A stretch of 64,000 bases of DNA from Hyparrhenia diplandra (lineage: Eukaryota > Streptophyta > Magnoliopsida > Poales > Poaceae). Numbering within the stretch: position 1 is the stretch's first letter; every line of letters begins with the position of its first letter. The notes under the pieces were generated by a model. That model saw nothing but the letters and a program-made list of their open reading frames with translations, was not told the DNA's origin and made no database searches. Below, one piece after another: positions 11,595 through 22,312 of the stretch. The stretch lies in contig JADLZK010012229.1 in NCBI GenBank assembly GCA_015847255.1, forward strand, positions 1 through 64,000, written 5' to 3'. A program made the position numbers and the translations under genes.

Positions 11595-13413
11595 TAGTGT
11601 CTAAAATTCTCGTTTTCTTATTAGAGAAAGCATATAAAACTTTTATGCAATCACGCGTGTTAGTATGGTATACTGTACATCGTATGCCTAACACTCTATG
11701 AGAGAAACATGTCGGGAATGACTAATCTCCCGCCTAAACCATACTAAGCGAGGCGTGCTGCCCACACACACACACACTCATGTAGCCCGGTAGTATTTTT
11801 TACGACTTTTGTCACCCACAGCGGCGTTACGATGGCTGTAAACAAGACCAAACTGTCGGGCCCCGAGGCCACCGCCCATAAAAAGGGAAGAAAAACGCAA
11901 GAAAAAGACGACCACATATTCACATGCGCCGATGCGCGCTCAAGCAAAGTCAAGACCGCGAGGGAGGGAGGCCGAGGCAGGCACGCCGAGATGGACGCAC
12001 CACGTGACCGCACGGCACCCGGCCCCCGACCCTGAGTAAAAAAGCTGCGCCGCATCCGGTCCTTGCCGTCGCGTTGCGAATCACTCGCTGGTCGCGGACT
12101 CCGCTCTAGTACCAGCCAAGATACTGCCCCGTCGCGTTGCCATCGCCCATCGCACAGCGACGAGACCGCGAAATCACAGAGGCTCGCGCCCCCGCGGACG
12201 GCCAGTCCGCGGGACTACTGCACTACACGCCCGCCGCGCCGCAGTTTTTGTTTAGTTTCAGACGGACGACGAAAGCTCATGCACCATCGGTGGAGATTAC
12301 GGGAGGAGCGAGTTACTGGAAAGGAGGTTGCTGGAAATTAGGCTGATTACCGGCAATTTCCCACGAAAATCCGTGTCCAGCGACTCGCGTGGCCGAAATC
12401 CTTTTCCCTGCCCAGGAAAGCTACTCCCTCTACCGCTGTACATGGGGTGGATATTCGTGCAAGTGCAACGCAAGCTCAAAAGTACTGCGTGCCGCGAACC
12501 AATAAACACCCCATGTGAGCAGTCTTCTCTCCGCAAGCTTTCCCTGCCGATCGATCGGAAAGCTAAGCTGTCTTGCACCGGAACAGGGTGCACCGCATCC
12601 TTCCTGTCCTCGAGTTTTTTTTGCCGTTCCTGTACTACGAGCTATAGCCAGCTCCCAAACGCAGGAGCGGTGCCGACCACGCGCGTTCCGTGGTCCCGGA
12701 ACTATGCAGCGGCAGGCACTAGTGTGCGCAACCTTAATTGCGCACCGGCGCAGATCACCACCGTCCTCGGAGTCGGGGTCGTGGTCGAGACCGAGCCACG
12801 GAATGCGGGAAACACACTGACACAATCGCACACCCCAAGAGATTAATTAATTAAGAGAAAAAAATTATGCGAGACACACATTCTCCGCCGCGGACCGCGG
12901 TGGCCGCCGGCGCGGGCGCATGTGATTGCCACAGGAAAGCCAAAAAATGACCACTCTGAGAAAATCACCACCATATAGCACTACTACTAGTACACAAAAA
13001 TTACACGATGCGTGGGTAGGTAGTAGAGTGACTCTTCTATACTACGTACTAGGAGTAATAATATTATACTCTGGGACTACTGTAACTGGCAGTAACCGCT
13101 ACACGCTGGGCAGATACAGCCGCGTCAGCACAGTGCACGGCACGCTAGCCTGTAGCCTGCAGTCCATGACACGCAACGCGCGCAACGAACACATCGGTCG
13201 GTCCCCCTCTCCATCCGGAACGGGTTGCTGGGGAGGAACCGTTCTTCCCTTCCGACGCACAGGCACAACAGTAATCATCAAGGACAACAACAAAAAAAGT
13301 AATTACCACTACCAATCACCTCTCACTCTCGCTAGCTACTGGAGTAGGTATAGTAATGATGATGTTGTCGCGGTACCGCAGGCTGCAGTTACTGGTTGCC
13401 GCGGCGGCGGTTG
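11595..13413. other. 3' flank of CXE copy C, GC-rich, no identified gene
   Basis: Several open frames exist at 12000-12850, but their amino-acid composition is low-complexity and they overlap on both strands, as expected for GC-rich non-coding DNA. The last few hundred bases should be the 3' UTR and terminator of the minus-strand esterase. Confidence 0.3.
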
Positions 13414-14464
13414 CTAGTCGCGGTTAATGAAGGCAACGAGCTTGGCCATCTCGGCGAGCGCCTGTGGCGAGCCGAGCTTGGTGAGGAAGTAGACGTGGCC
13501 CTCGCCGGGGGTCTCGTACAGCTCCGCCTCCCCGGGCCAGCCGCTGCCCTGGAGCGTGGTGTAGTAGGCGCGCTGCCAGGGGCTCAGGCGGTCCTGCCCG
13601 GACACGGTGACCAGCACGCGGGAGGCGCCGAGGTGCTGCCACGAGGACGCCGGCAGGACGAGCGGGTCCGCGTAGGGGTGGGTGATCGGGTACCTCCCCG
13701 CGCAGATGAAGTTCCAGGTGCGCGCCGCGGACTGCAGGTACGCCGGGTCCGTGGACTCGGCGCCCACGGGGCTCCGGCCCTGGAAGTACGGGTCCAGCAG
13801 CGCCACGCCCTTGATCCGCGCGCCGCCGTCGAGGCCTTCCTCCCCCGCGCGCAATGCCAGGTTGTGCGCGATGTTGCCGCCCGCGCTGTCGCCGGCGAGG
13901 AACAGGCGGGACAGGTCGCCGTACTGGGACAGCCACGGGTCGGACCCGGCCGCGTTGGCGAGCACCCACTTGAGCGCCGCCCAGGAGTCGTCGTACGCCG
14001 CCGGGAGCGGGTTCTCGGGCGCCAGGCGGTAGTTCACCGACACGGCGACGACGCCCGCCCTGGCGGCCAGCGTGTTGAGGTAGGCGTGGTAGATGGGCGT
14101 GAACGCCGACTCCACCACGAACGCGCCGCCGTGGAAGTAGACGAGCACGGGCACACGGGTGCTGGCGCGGAAGCTCGGGAGGTAGAGCCGCGCCGCGACG
14201 CCCGTGGACGGGTCGATGGTCACGTCGCGGGAGGTGACGCCCGTGAGCGCGTCCGAGGACGCCGCCACCACCTCGGTGCCCATCAGCCGCTTCACGCGCC
14301 CGTTCTTGTACTCGATGAGGAACGGGGAGAAGTCGAACTTCACCTGAGAGTTCGTGTCCCCGGCTCGCAGCTGCCGACTCGGGCCTCGCCGCCGCCCCGG
14401 TAGAGCAATGCGAGCCCAGAAGGAGGAAGAGCAGCAGCGCCGGGAGCAAGATCCGCGAGGCCAT
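13414..14464 (-). CDS. Secretory-type carboxylesterase (CXE) copy C
   Basis: This is an intronless alpha/beta-hydrolase-3 carboxylesterase with an N-terminal signal peptide. Starting at 14464, the first about 24 residues are MASR followed by a Leu-rich core (LLPALLLFLLLG), predicting entry to the secretory pathway. The mature enzyme reads FDFSPFLIEYKNG, HGGAF (oxyanion hole), YRLAPENPLPAAYDDSW, the elbow GDSAGGNIAHN, the Asp region SGQDRLSP and the His region EGHVYF, ending FINRD. From an internal Met at 14343 the frame is uninterrupted for 309 codons. The leader joins it only if one G is added to the four-G run at 14358-14361, so I annotate the full span. Copy G at 41.7 kb is its closest relative here, sharing FTP-YHAYLN, DDSW and LSRLF. 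The substrate is unknown. Confidence 0.92.
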
Positions 14465-14606
14465 GGCTAGAGACAGAGCAGGGCAGGGAGAGTGGCAGAG
14501 TGTGTGTGAGCTACTGTGAGCAGCTGCTGCCTGTCCCCACCTACTAGCTGCTGCTGCTCGTCCTCGGGGACTGAACTGAGGCCGTCACGGGGCTGGCTGG
14601 GGTCCG

Positions 14607-14614
14607 GTTATATG
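14607..14614 (-). promoter_or_regulatory. Putative TATA box of CXE copy C
   Basis: The minus strand reads CATATAAC about 143 bases upstream of the ATG at 14464, at the upstream edge of the GC-rich leader. This is a plausible core promoter. Confidence 0.5.
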
Positions 14615-16652
14615 CGCAGAGCGGAGCCGACAAGGGCTGGGCGCACCGCACTATTTTGTGGCGCGGATCGTGGTGGTGGGCTTTCGACGACCGCTTTAGC
14701 ACCGCCCGGCCCGCCCGCCCGGCCTTTAATTCATAATTCATTCATCATCCTCCCCTCTCGCTCGCGCTGGACCGTACCGTGCAGGGCATGTGCCCGCCCG
14801 CGCGATTCACACATCTCGGTCACCCGCCAAAAAAGTTTTAAGACTGCTGCTGCTGCTGTTATGCTAATGGCGCGATTTCTGCTCTTGATTTTGCGAAGGG
14901 TGGGGGACGGACTCGCGCTTTTGACGCGCCTTAAAAGGGTTTTCCATCCAGCCCCCACTGCTTTTGATCGTAAAGTTTCAGCTTCTTAAAAAACTAACGG
15001 TTCATACTTGTTAAGTCCACTACGAGACGTTTGAGCTCTGTGAAACAAAGCTGCTGCAAGCGTTTCCTGAAGCCTTCCATGTTTGTGTGAATCACAGCAT
15101 GGGTTTTAAGCTAATCAAACCATGAACTCGATATTTAAGCATCTTTCCACCGCCATGGTACTCTGTACTCCGTACTTCCTACCAGCTGAGTCTTAGTTGG
15201 ATTGTACTGGTACATTTCACCTGTGACAGTGTATGGTTAAGCAGCCAGGCAGCAGATTGTTTCCAAAGCTGGCGCGCACTGGTCGTCAATCAGCATTGAA
15301 TGCCAATATGCCATGCGTATACTGAGCACGGTCGTGTGCACCGTTCCTCCTCCACACAGTGTTGCCTCGGCTAGGCGGTCGTCTCGCGCCCCTAATCTGG
15401 CTCCCATACCGATCTGTCACTCGGCGAGTGGGCCGGCACTCGGCAATCAATCAATTAGTGGCCTGAAACGATCCAGCACGGCCGAGCTGAGTGTGCCCGC
15501 CGCTCGCTTTGTCGCGAAGGCAAGGCATGGTAGAACTGGCAACACACACAGCGGTGATGCCGGGAGCCTGCACACCCTGTACTCTCGCAAACTCACAGCT
15601 TTCGTGGAGCCGCGCCATAAAAAATATTCCGCCACGGGATCACGGGAGCTCTCTCGGCTCTGCCGCTGTTGGTCCATCGGTCGGACGCTTGCGAGTCGTG
15701 CCAGTGTCGCCGCAGAAATTTCGCTTGTAATCTGATGGTATTGTGCGTATATATATCACCTTCTCATCAATGTAATAATGTACTCATGCTTAGATGGATC
15801 TGGCGATACTAAGCGAACAAGATACCCGGTGTGAATAGAATAGCGGCTCGATCTGGCTGTAAATCTGTATCGCGGCACGTGTGATGGTCGTGGGATCAAC
15901 ACGTGTTGCCGGGCGGCAGAATTCAGTGCCGTGCTAGCGCTTTCAGTGCCATGAATGAATCTCAATCTCAATGGGTTTCATCAATTCAGTCTCCCTGAAT
16001 CCGGTGTTCGAATCCGGCTGTGCCCCCGTCACCTAACTCAATAATTCCACAACTCAAACCGGCCCTGATACGACATGAGTAGTAGTAGAGCAACAACAAC
16101 GACATCATGCAGGTGTGTGTATTCATGCGATCGATTCGATCCTCCGGTAAAGAAAAAGAGCAGAAGGCTCTGAGCCTCTGATCTGATTCTGTGGACACGC
16201 TGATTGCTGCTACTGCGAGTTTTGCAGGAACGACATGATGCCGGGGCCGAGCACGGGCGAATCAGCGTGCTGCATCGACGCGTCTGATGATCTGTTCGAT
16301 GATAGTGTGGACCAAAGAAAGGCGCAGCAAGGTGTGAGTGAGCTTTACTCTTGCTGCCACAGGTTCTTGACAACCCCGTTTGCTGCTTTCCTTTCCGTTT
16401 AGCAATTCTGGGTTCTGGCTACCACCATCAAGCGGTTGATCGTGCCGTACTAATTAAAACCCTGAACTGCCGAGTTGTGCCCGTGCTTAAAGACAGCCAC
16501 AATGACCTCGACGGCGACCGGCGCCATCACGCCATTTTGGAGCTTGGGGAGGGAGTTGGGAGCTGCTGCCGAGACGGCTGCCGGAAATAGCGTTCCCGTG
16601 CCCTTTCCGAGCATAAAGCCCTGCCCGCGCACGCGCGGATGTGCGGCCATCA
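14615..16652. other. Upstream region of CXE copy C, no gene recognised
   Basis: Scattered open frames show no domain. A perfect B-box-like GTTCGAATC occurs at 16006-16014, but no A-box is at the right distance and no cloverleaf forms. Confidence 0.3.
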
Positions 16653-16657
16653 AAAGT

Positions 16658-16957
16658 TGTCAGCTACATGGGCTAGGGCTCGCCATGGGCCGGACATGTA
16701 CATCCCGGCAAGCCCAAGATGAGAAGCTAACAATGAATATAAAGGAAGGAAGTCTTCGGAGGGCAGGGCAGAAGAATCATAATCCAATTACATTTACTTT
16801 TACTGTTCATCTTCCCTAGCTATCCCTTCCTCTTTGTACCTGTTTCTCTACCTAGATTCCCCTTCTCCTGCTGCTACGATCTCCCGTTCCCCTGAGATCT
16901 TGTACCCATACTATTGATTCGAGTTATCAGTGATCTACCCTAGCAGTGTTGCTAACA
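16658..16957 (+). repeat. 5' LTR
   Basis: This 300-bp direct repeat of 19689-19990 starts TG and ends CA. A TATAAAG box at 16738-16744 is the likely promoter of the element. Confidence 0.93.
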
Positions 16958-16959
16958 AT

Positions 16960-16972
16960 TGGTACCAGAGCC
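16960..16972 (+). other. Primer-binding site (initiator tRNA-Met type)
   Basis: TGGTACCAGAGCC lies two bases after the 5' LTR and resembles the TGGTATCAGAGC complement of the initiator tRNA-Met 3' end, with one mismatch. The ATG of the internal ORF follows immediately. Confidence 0.85.
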
Positions 16973-18463
16973 ATGGATCCCCTCGTTGCCAAGCTCATCA
17001 TCGATGAACTCCAGAAGCTCCGCGGCAAGTTCGACGAGGCCGCTGCTCGCTGGGACCGGCGCTTCACCAGGCCGCAGCAGCCCGCAAGCGGATATTCTCC
17101 TTTCTCCTGCGACGACGACTCAGGTGCCATCTCCATGGACGCGCTCGCCGCCTCCACAGACCCCGACGTGTCGCTCGACGCAGGCCAGAAGCTCGTCCGC
17201 TGCGGTTCCTTCGACATTGAGTACCACCCCGCCTCCGAGTCGCTCCGCCCCGCATCTGAGAAGCGCATCTCCATCGCGCCCATCGGCGTCGAGCTCTGCA
17301 GCACCGACGGCGTGGCTGCCTCCGCCAACAACGACGAGCCCCGCGTCGACTCCGAGCAGATCCTTGTTGTGCGGGTCGATGCCGTGGTGGTTCCGGACAA
17401 CTGGGGAGGGCTGTTCGAACAGCCTACCCACGTCGCGCAGGAGCACGACCTCTCCGCCGACTCCGTCTCCGCCGGGCTCGCGTCCACCGACCAGATCCAC
17501 GATGAGATGGTCCTGCAGCAGGAGGCCGAGCGCTCCGAGTACCTCGACGCGCGTGCAGAGCAGGAGAAGCGCGCCGCAGTCGTCACGGCCGAGGGCCTGC
17601 TCCTCGACCGCCTCAGCCTCCTCCCCGACGCGGTCCTCCGCGACATCGTCTCCCGCCTCCCCGTCAAGGATGCCGCGCGCACGGCGGTGCTTTCCCGGCG
17701 CTGGAGGCCTCTCTGCGCCGCCCCGTCCGCGTTGCTGGTCCGCTCCGACCCCATCTTCCGGGTGCTGATCCCCAAGGGCGCGATCTCCGACATCGACGGC
17801 TTCCGCGTGGACGCCACGGCGGATGAGCTCTTCCGCCGCCCCACCCAGGAGGGGGAAGCTCACGGTCGAGCGCGAAAAGGTGCAGATCGAGGCTCAACCG
17901 ATCTTCCTCGTGGTTGGGTTCGAGCTGGACGCCATCCGCGGTCGAGGCCCGCGTCACCGTCAACGGAGGCCTCCACGACTCCTGGTTCGCGGTCTCCGTG
18001 CGGGGCGAGCTCCTCCGCGCCGGCGGGGACGGCCTCCACGGCCCCTGGATCGAGGTCTCCGTCCACGACATCGAGCCCACGCACGGCCGGTACACCATCA
18101 AGTCCACTCACCACCTCGCCGGCGTCGGAGGCGTGCTCGCAGAGCCCTTTGCAGAGCTCCACCGCGCTCGCCTCGACTTCGTCGATCATGGAGAGTCCCT
18201 CCGCGTCCGCCGTGGTTCTGCCGCCCTCGCTCGCCTCGGCTTCACGGACAGCGGCGTGCTCCTCCACGCCGTCACGGGCGCCGACCTTTGCGTGCCCCTA
18301 CTCGTCCGCCTTGGCTTCGCCCGGATGCGCCTCCGTCATCCTGTTCGCGTGTCCGAGCTCACCACCACGCTGCAGCGCCGAGTCTCCTCCCACCACTGAG
18401 TGCAGCAACGGCTTCAGCAATCTCTACTCCGCGAGATGCGTCCTCGATGATTCTAGCTGCTGA
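16973..18463 (+). CDS. Chimeric gag-like/F-box ORF inside the LTR element
   Basis: The 496-codon frame starts at the ATG adjoining the primer-binding site. Residues 1-30 (MDPLVAKLIIDELQKL, then KFDEAAARWDRRF) resemble the helical start of grass gag proteins. A low-complexity acidic stretch follows. Near residues 208-245 (about 17594-17710) lies a typical plant F-box: LPDAVLRDIVSRLP, then KDAARTAVLSRRW. F-box proteins recruit targets to SCF ubiquitin ligases through SKP1. Beyond about 17850 the reading changes to Ser/Thr/Pro-rich sequence, while alternative frames (near 17850-17935 and 17914-18399) look more protein-like, so the captured gene is probably frameshifted there. Whether any protein is made is unknown. 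Confidence 0.6.
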   Translation: MDPLVAKLIIDELQKLRGKFDEAAARWDRRFTRPQQPASGYSPFSCDDDSGAISMDALAASTDPDVSLDAGQKLVRCGSFDIEYHPASESLRPASEKRISIAPIGVELCSTDGVAASANNDEPRVDSEQILVVRVDAVVVPDNWGGLFEQPTHVAQEHDLSADSVSAGLASTDQIHDEMVLQQEAERSEYLDARAEQEKRAAVVTAEGLLLDRLSLLPDAVLRDIVSRLPVKDAARTAVLSRRWRPLCAAPSALLVRSDPIFRVLIPKGAISDIDGFRVDATADELFRRPTQEGEAHGRARKGADRGSTDLPRGWVRAGRHPRSRPASPSTEASTTPGSRSPCGASSSAPAGTASTAPGSRSPSTTSSPRTAGTPSSPLTTSPASEACSQSPLQSSTALASTSSIMESPSASAVVLPPSLASASRTAACSSTPSRAPTFACPYSSALASPGCASVILFACPSSPPRCSAESPPTTECSNGFSNLYSARCVLDDSSC

Positions 18464-19049
18464 TTTGAGCAGGTCTGGTGTTATCTTCGTTTCTGCAACA
18501 CAGATGTTCGGTGAAATGTGGAGCTACCACTCAGGTACTGCTGGTGCTACATTTACATGGCAATTCTCTGGATGGTTGGGTTGCTCTGCTTTGGTGTTCC
18601 TCAATCTCATGGATAGCCGTATCAATCAATATTCTTGGTCTCTGCATATGCACTATGATATTGCCAGCACAGAGTTTGCATTCTTGATGTCAGTAAGGCC
18701 ACCACCAAATCCTATCATTAGTCAGTTTGTGAAGCCTGTACTAGCAGAGTGCAATCCAGAATTATATCAACTGATTCGGCAGCCAACATGGTGTTGCAAA
18801 TCATCTTCTCTTCTCTTTATGCTGTTACCGTCACTTGATGAGGTGCATTGCTCAGCTTATGTGCAGCATTTTTGTCAAGAGCTGATATATCTGGGAAGTT
18901 ATGCAAGAGAACATCTGATTGCCCTACCAGTACTAAGCCGAGGCATAGGATGCAAGTTCAGAGTGTTAAGAAAGGATGAGTCACATGATGTAGTGTTGCT
19001 TTTGCTTGTGTTGGTGTTTGCTAACACACAAGATCTTACAAATGCTATG

Positions 19050-19345
19050 ATTGCCATTGAGATAAAACTACTGGGACTTGTTGGTCAGGTGTCTGCTTTC
19101 AGCGCATGCTCACACGTGGGAGATCATGAGGATGCTAGCAACATCATCATTTTCAGTTCTACTGCCAAGGGAGATGAAGTGCTTGTTCATTTGTACAGCT
19201 ATGTTGTTCCTGATGATATATCTGTTTTGCTGCATACACATATTGGACAAGGAGAAGTTGTGGATCATCTATGGAGGCAGCAGATGGGTTTATCTGAGGA
19301 GCAGCAGAAGCAAGCTCTTAAGCTTCAGATGCACCAATCATGGCC
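19050..19345 (+). pseudogene. Captured fragment of sucrase/ferredoxin-like (AIM32-type) gene
   Basis: In the frame that contains 19100, the peptide reads SACSHVGDHEDASN, then IIIFS, VVPDDISVLLHTHIGQGE and DHLWRQQMGLSEEQQKQ. This follows the C-terminal block of plant sucrase/ferredoxin-like proteins (Suc_Fer-like, thioredoxin-fold), where the pattern is SACSH-GGHKYAGN, GYVTPDDVP-LL-QHIGKGEI and LWRGQMG. The HKYAGN motif has diverged to HEDASN. No full gene is present, only this C-terminal part embedded in a 601-codon frame (17823-19628) that otherwise has no recognised domain. Confidence 0.7.
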
Positions 19346-19675
19346 TCCACTTGCTGTTGTTCCAATCAGGCCAACACACAGACCTTCCTTTGGTTGTTGT
19401 GCAATGTTACAGCTACTTGTGTGCTTCTCCTGTGCAGGCTTCAAGGTTGGGCTCGACTGCAGGTTTTGGACTGGCATTCTTTGTTGGGTTTCTGCAGAGA
19501 TCCTCACGGTCCATTGTTTCTTGTCAAGTGGAAGTGTCCTTGGCTGTCTACATGGCTGCGGTGTTCTCAAGCTTCTGGAAGGTTCGACATGCTTGCTGCT
19601 ATGGTTTTGTGCACACTGCGCATCATGAATCTAGCGGCGTCTACGCATCAGCGGCTTGGGGGCAAGCCGCCTTTC

Positions 19676-19688
19676 AAGGAGAGGGGAA
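19676..19688 (+). other. Polypurine tract
   Basis: AAGGAGAGGGGAA abuts the start of the 3' LTR, where plus-strand DNA synthesis is primed during reverse transcription. Confidence 0.8.
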
Positions 19689-19990
19689 TGTCAGCTACAT
19701 GGGCTAGGGCTCGCCATGGGCCGGACATGTACATCCCGGCAAGCCCAAGATGAGAAGCTAACAATGAATATAAAGGAAGGAAGTCTTCGGAGGGCAGGGC
19801 ATCGAAGAATCATAATCCAATTACATTTCCTTTTACTGTTCATCTTCCCTAGCTATCCCTTCCTCTTTGTACCTGTTTCTCTACCTAGATTCCCCTTCTC
19901 CTGCTGCTACGATCTCCCGTTCCCCTGAGATCTTGTACCCATACTATTGATTCGAGTTATCAGTGATCTACCCTAGCAGTGGTGCTAACA
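19689..19990 (+). repeat. 3' LTR
   Basis: This copy of the 5' LTR differs by an inserted TC (CAGGGCATCGAAG instead of CAGGGCAGAAG), one A-to-C change and one T-to-G change. Confidence 0.93.
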
Positions 19991-20418
19991 AAAGTATTTT
20001 CGTTTCGCAACAAATTAGCATCAGCCAAAATCAACGAGTTAGAAACGATCCAGCGAACAAGTTAAGCCTTCACCCGCCTCGAGCAGACCTTGGCCCCGCC
20101 CCTGGCCGGATTGATCGCCTTCGCCGATTTCCTGGTGTTCGGGGACTGCGCCATGAATGGAGCTCCGTGCAGCGCACATGCCGTGCCCATGCCTCGTGTG
20201 TACTACGACAACACACGGCGCGTGCCCGGGCTCCACGACAGCCGGTCAGTGAGTGAGCAACTGAGCGTGCTCCGGTCCTTAAAGGCCACGACAGGGACCA
20301 CCGAAAATGACCGAGGGCCGTCAAGCACATGAGCGGGCCAGTTGCGATTATTCCGGCGTTAGTTTTAACATCTACGTAATTGTTCATGTTCTTTCTTTTG
20401 GGGAAATAGTGTTTGTAA

Positions 20419-20463
20419 CTGCTGGTTCTCGCTTTGTTTAAAAAAAAAAAAACTCCTGGTTCT
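20419..20463 (+). repeat. Micro-insertion: CGCTTTGTTT plus A13 between 11-bp repeats
   Basis: CTGCTGGTTCT and CTCCTGGTTCT flank a short segment ending in 13 A. The insert head CGCTTTGTTT resembles CGCTTTCG, the reverse complement of the insert at 31046-31063. Confidence 0.4.
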
Positions 20464-20480
20464 TGAGCAGAGTATCGAAT

Positions 20481-20711
20481 CTTTTTCGTCTCAAAATAAT
20501 TATAATGTTGATTTTAAAAGATCATGTTTGACCACTCATCTTATTCAAATTATTTATACAATTTAGGAAATAAATAAATTATTATTAAAATATCTCTAAT
20601 AATAAAATAAGTCACATCAAATTGGATGATGTTTATATAAAAAATTAAATAAGACGAAATGGTCAAACATGACATTTTAAAGTCAACCCGATGAATTATT
20701 TTGAGGCGGAG
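20481..20711. mobile_element. Stowaway-like MITE
   Basis: The left end CGTCTCAAAATAATTATAATG and the right end, reverse-complemented CTCCGCCTCAAAATAATTCAT, form inverted termini like Stowaway/Mariner MITEs. The outermost left bases have decayed, so the TA duplication cannot be verified. An internal inverted pair (GATCATGTTTGACCA and TGGTCAAACATGACA) supports the call. Confidence 0.7.
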
Positions 20712-22290
20712 TGAAAGATCGACTACCGTACTTCTGTACTCTAGATGCGTCCTTTGGCTGTAACAACCCGGACGTGTCAGCACTTTGTTCATGCTTCCAT
20801 ATCCTTGCATCGAATTCGCCAGTCGGTCTGTCGCCGAAGCCCAGCTGTACTGGTTGTGCTCTGCTTCAGTGCACCGCACGAGGGACCGGATTAAAGTGCA
20901 GTTGACACAAGCTGGCACGAAAACCTTTTTGTATCAGTAGCTGGACAGCTTCGGGAATGAATTTTGGAGAATCAGTAGCTGGACACAGCTTCGGAAATGA
21001 ATGTGGATAATTATTCAGATATGCTGTCAGTATTTGGTTCATCCTTGAATCAAACAGAGCACCAAACAGTTCTTACCTTAGATAGGAGTGTGTACTACTA
21101 ACAGTGTACCGGTGGTAATCGTGCATGAATGAATGATGATTCCCAGTGCCAGCACTGTAGGAGGAGTACTCTGCAGTCTCTGCTCGATCTGACATGTGAA
21201 TGAGCCCAGGTGTCTCGACAGTCACCTGCCGGTAGCCGAGACCGAGAGCAGACAGTACAAATGCACAGTCCTCTCGACATTCACCTGCCAGGCGGTAACC
21301 CCGTACCCCGTACGCCGTACCCCCGTACGCCGACGATACTCCCAGCAGCAATGCATGCCTGCCCTGCCGCCACATTGATCATCTTCTGTCCCGGAGACGC
21401 CGGTGGTAGATCAGATCTGACAAAACGTCCTGGATGCTATTGATTCCCATGGCAATGATCGACGTACAGGTCGACGCGACGAGCGTTTCAGTCCTGTTCT
21501 TCACAGGCCGCGCTCCGTGATCCATCACCGTTTCCCGTTCCCCCCCACACGCCACGTCCTGGCCACGGCCGCCTGCGCTGGCGGCGTGTCCTACTGTCAT
21601 GGCTGTGCGACGGTCGGAAAAGCTGATCCAATCATTGCCCTAAATGAGGCTGCTAGATTGGCCGTGATATGGTATCGCGGGAAAACGCGCCGGCGGCCCC
21701 CAGTTCAGATCCCCCCCACCAGCAGTCCGCTGCTGCATCGGTCGGCCGGCCGGCCCGGCCCGGCCTCCGCCTCCCGTTCGCGGCAGAGAGAGGGCGGGCA
21801 GGCACGCACGCATGTGAGCCGCATAGCATCCCCGTGGGCGCGGGGACGAAAGGCCGTGCGCCCACGGATGCTGCAGCGGACCAGCGATGTTCGGCCTCGA
21901 CGGCGACGGCCTCGGCATCTGATCCCAGCGGGTCTTGGTTCCCGTTAGTGCGTGTGTTACGTTCGCTTCGGAGGGAGGAGCCGAGAGCAGCGTCGTCGTC
22001 TGCTCCTCGATCGCCCGCGTTCCCTGCAAGCTACCCGACGGTTCCTCCGGCACACGCCGTGCACGGTGCACTTCATGAATGATGATTCCTGAGGCGCGTC
22101 GGTGCGTGCGTGCTTGCATTTAGGGCGGCGGCGGGCTATCATTGCGGGCATTAGCCGTTAGGTACACCAAGGCCACAGTTTTTGCGCTCCACAATTACCG
22201 TCCATGCGGGGTCGGACTCGCGTGTTCTGCCGCCGTCATGGTGACCTATCACATCATCTCTAGAACCAGGTCATTTATAGTACTATAGGT
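20712..22290. other. Intergenic region, no gene recognised
   Basis: GC-rich frames on both strands at 21500-22150 have low-complexity translations and no domain. A near-repeat of GACAGCTTCGG-AATGAAT around 20945 and 20985 is a minor local duplication. Confidence 0.3.
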
Positions 22291-22296
22291 GAAATA

Positions 22297-22312
22297 CCCG
22301 CGTTGATGCGGG
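22297..22312 (-). other. Hairpin resembling a decayed Helitron 3' end
   Basis: CCCGC-GTTGAT-GCGGG can form a 5-bp stem. On the minus strand it is followed by TATTTCACCTATAGT, close to the hairpin-plus-CTAGT terminus of Helitrons but with TA inserted into CTAG. This may mark a second, older Helitron end. Confidence 0.25.

Larger units (their letters stand above)
16658..19990 (+). mobile_element. Non-autonomous LTR retrotransposon carrying host gene pieces
   Basis: The element is complete. A 300-bp 5' LTR and a 302-bp 3' LTR both run TGTCAGC to GCTAACA. A 5-bp target duplication AAAGT lies at 16653-16657 and 19991-19995, a primer-binding site follows the 5' LTR, and a purine tract precedes the 3' LTR. 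The internal 2.7 kb encodes no protease, integrase or reverse transcriptase. Instead it holds a gag-like start fused to an F-box segment and a fragment of a sucrase/ferredoxin-like gene. The LTRs differ by two substitutions and one 2-bp indel, so the insertion is recent. Replication proteins must have come from an autonomous partner. Confidence 0.93.

Noticed and set aside
12328..12846. 172-codon plus-strand ORF
   Set aside because: Overlapping long frames on the other strand and a low-complexity, domain-free translation indicate chance openness in GC-rich DNA.
13396..14403. 335-codon plus-strand ORF opposite CXE copy C
   Set aside because: It is the antisense shadow of the esterase; the translation is Arg/Gly/Val-rich with no motifs.
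15962..16014. B-box-like GTTCGAATCCGGC suggesting a tRNA gene
   Set aside because: There is no A-box at tRNA spacing, and the T-arm and acceptor stem do not pair, so it is not called as a tRNA.
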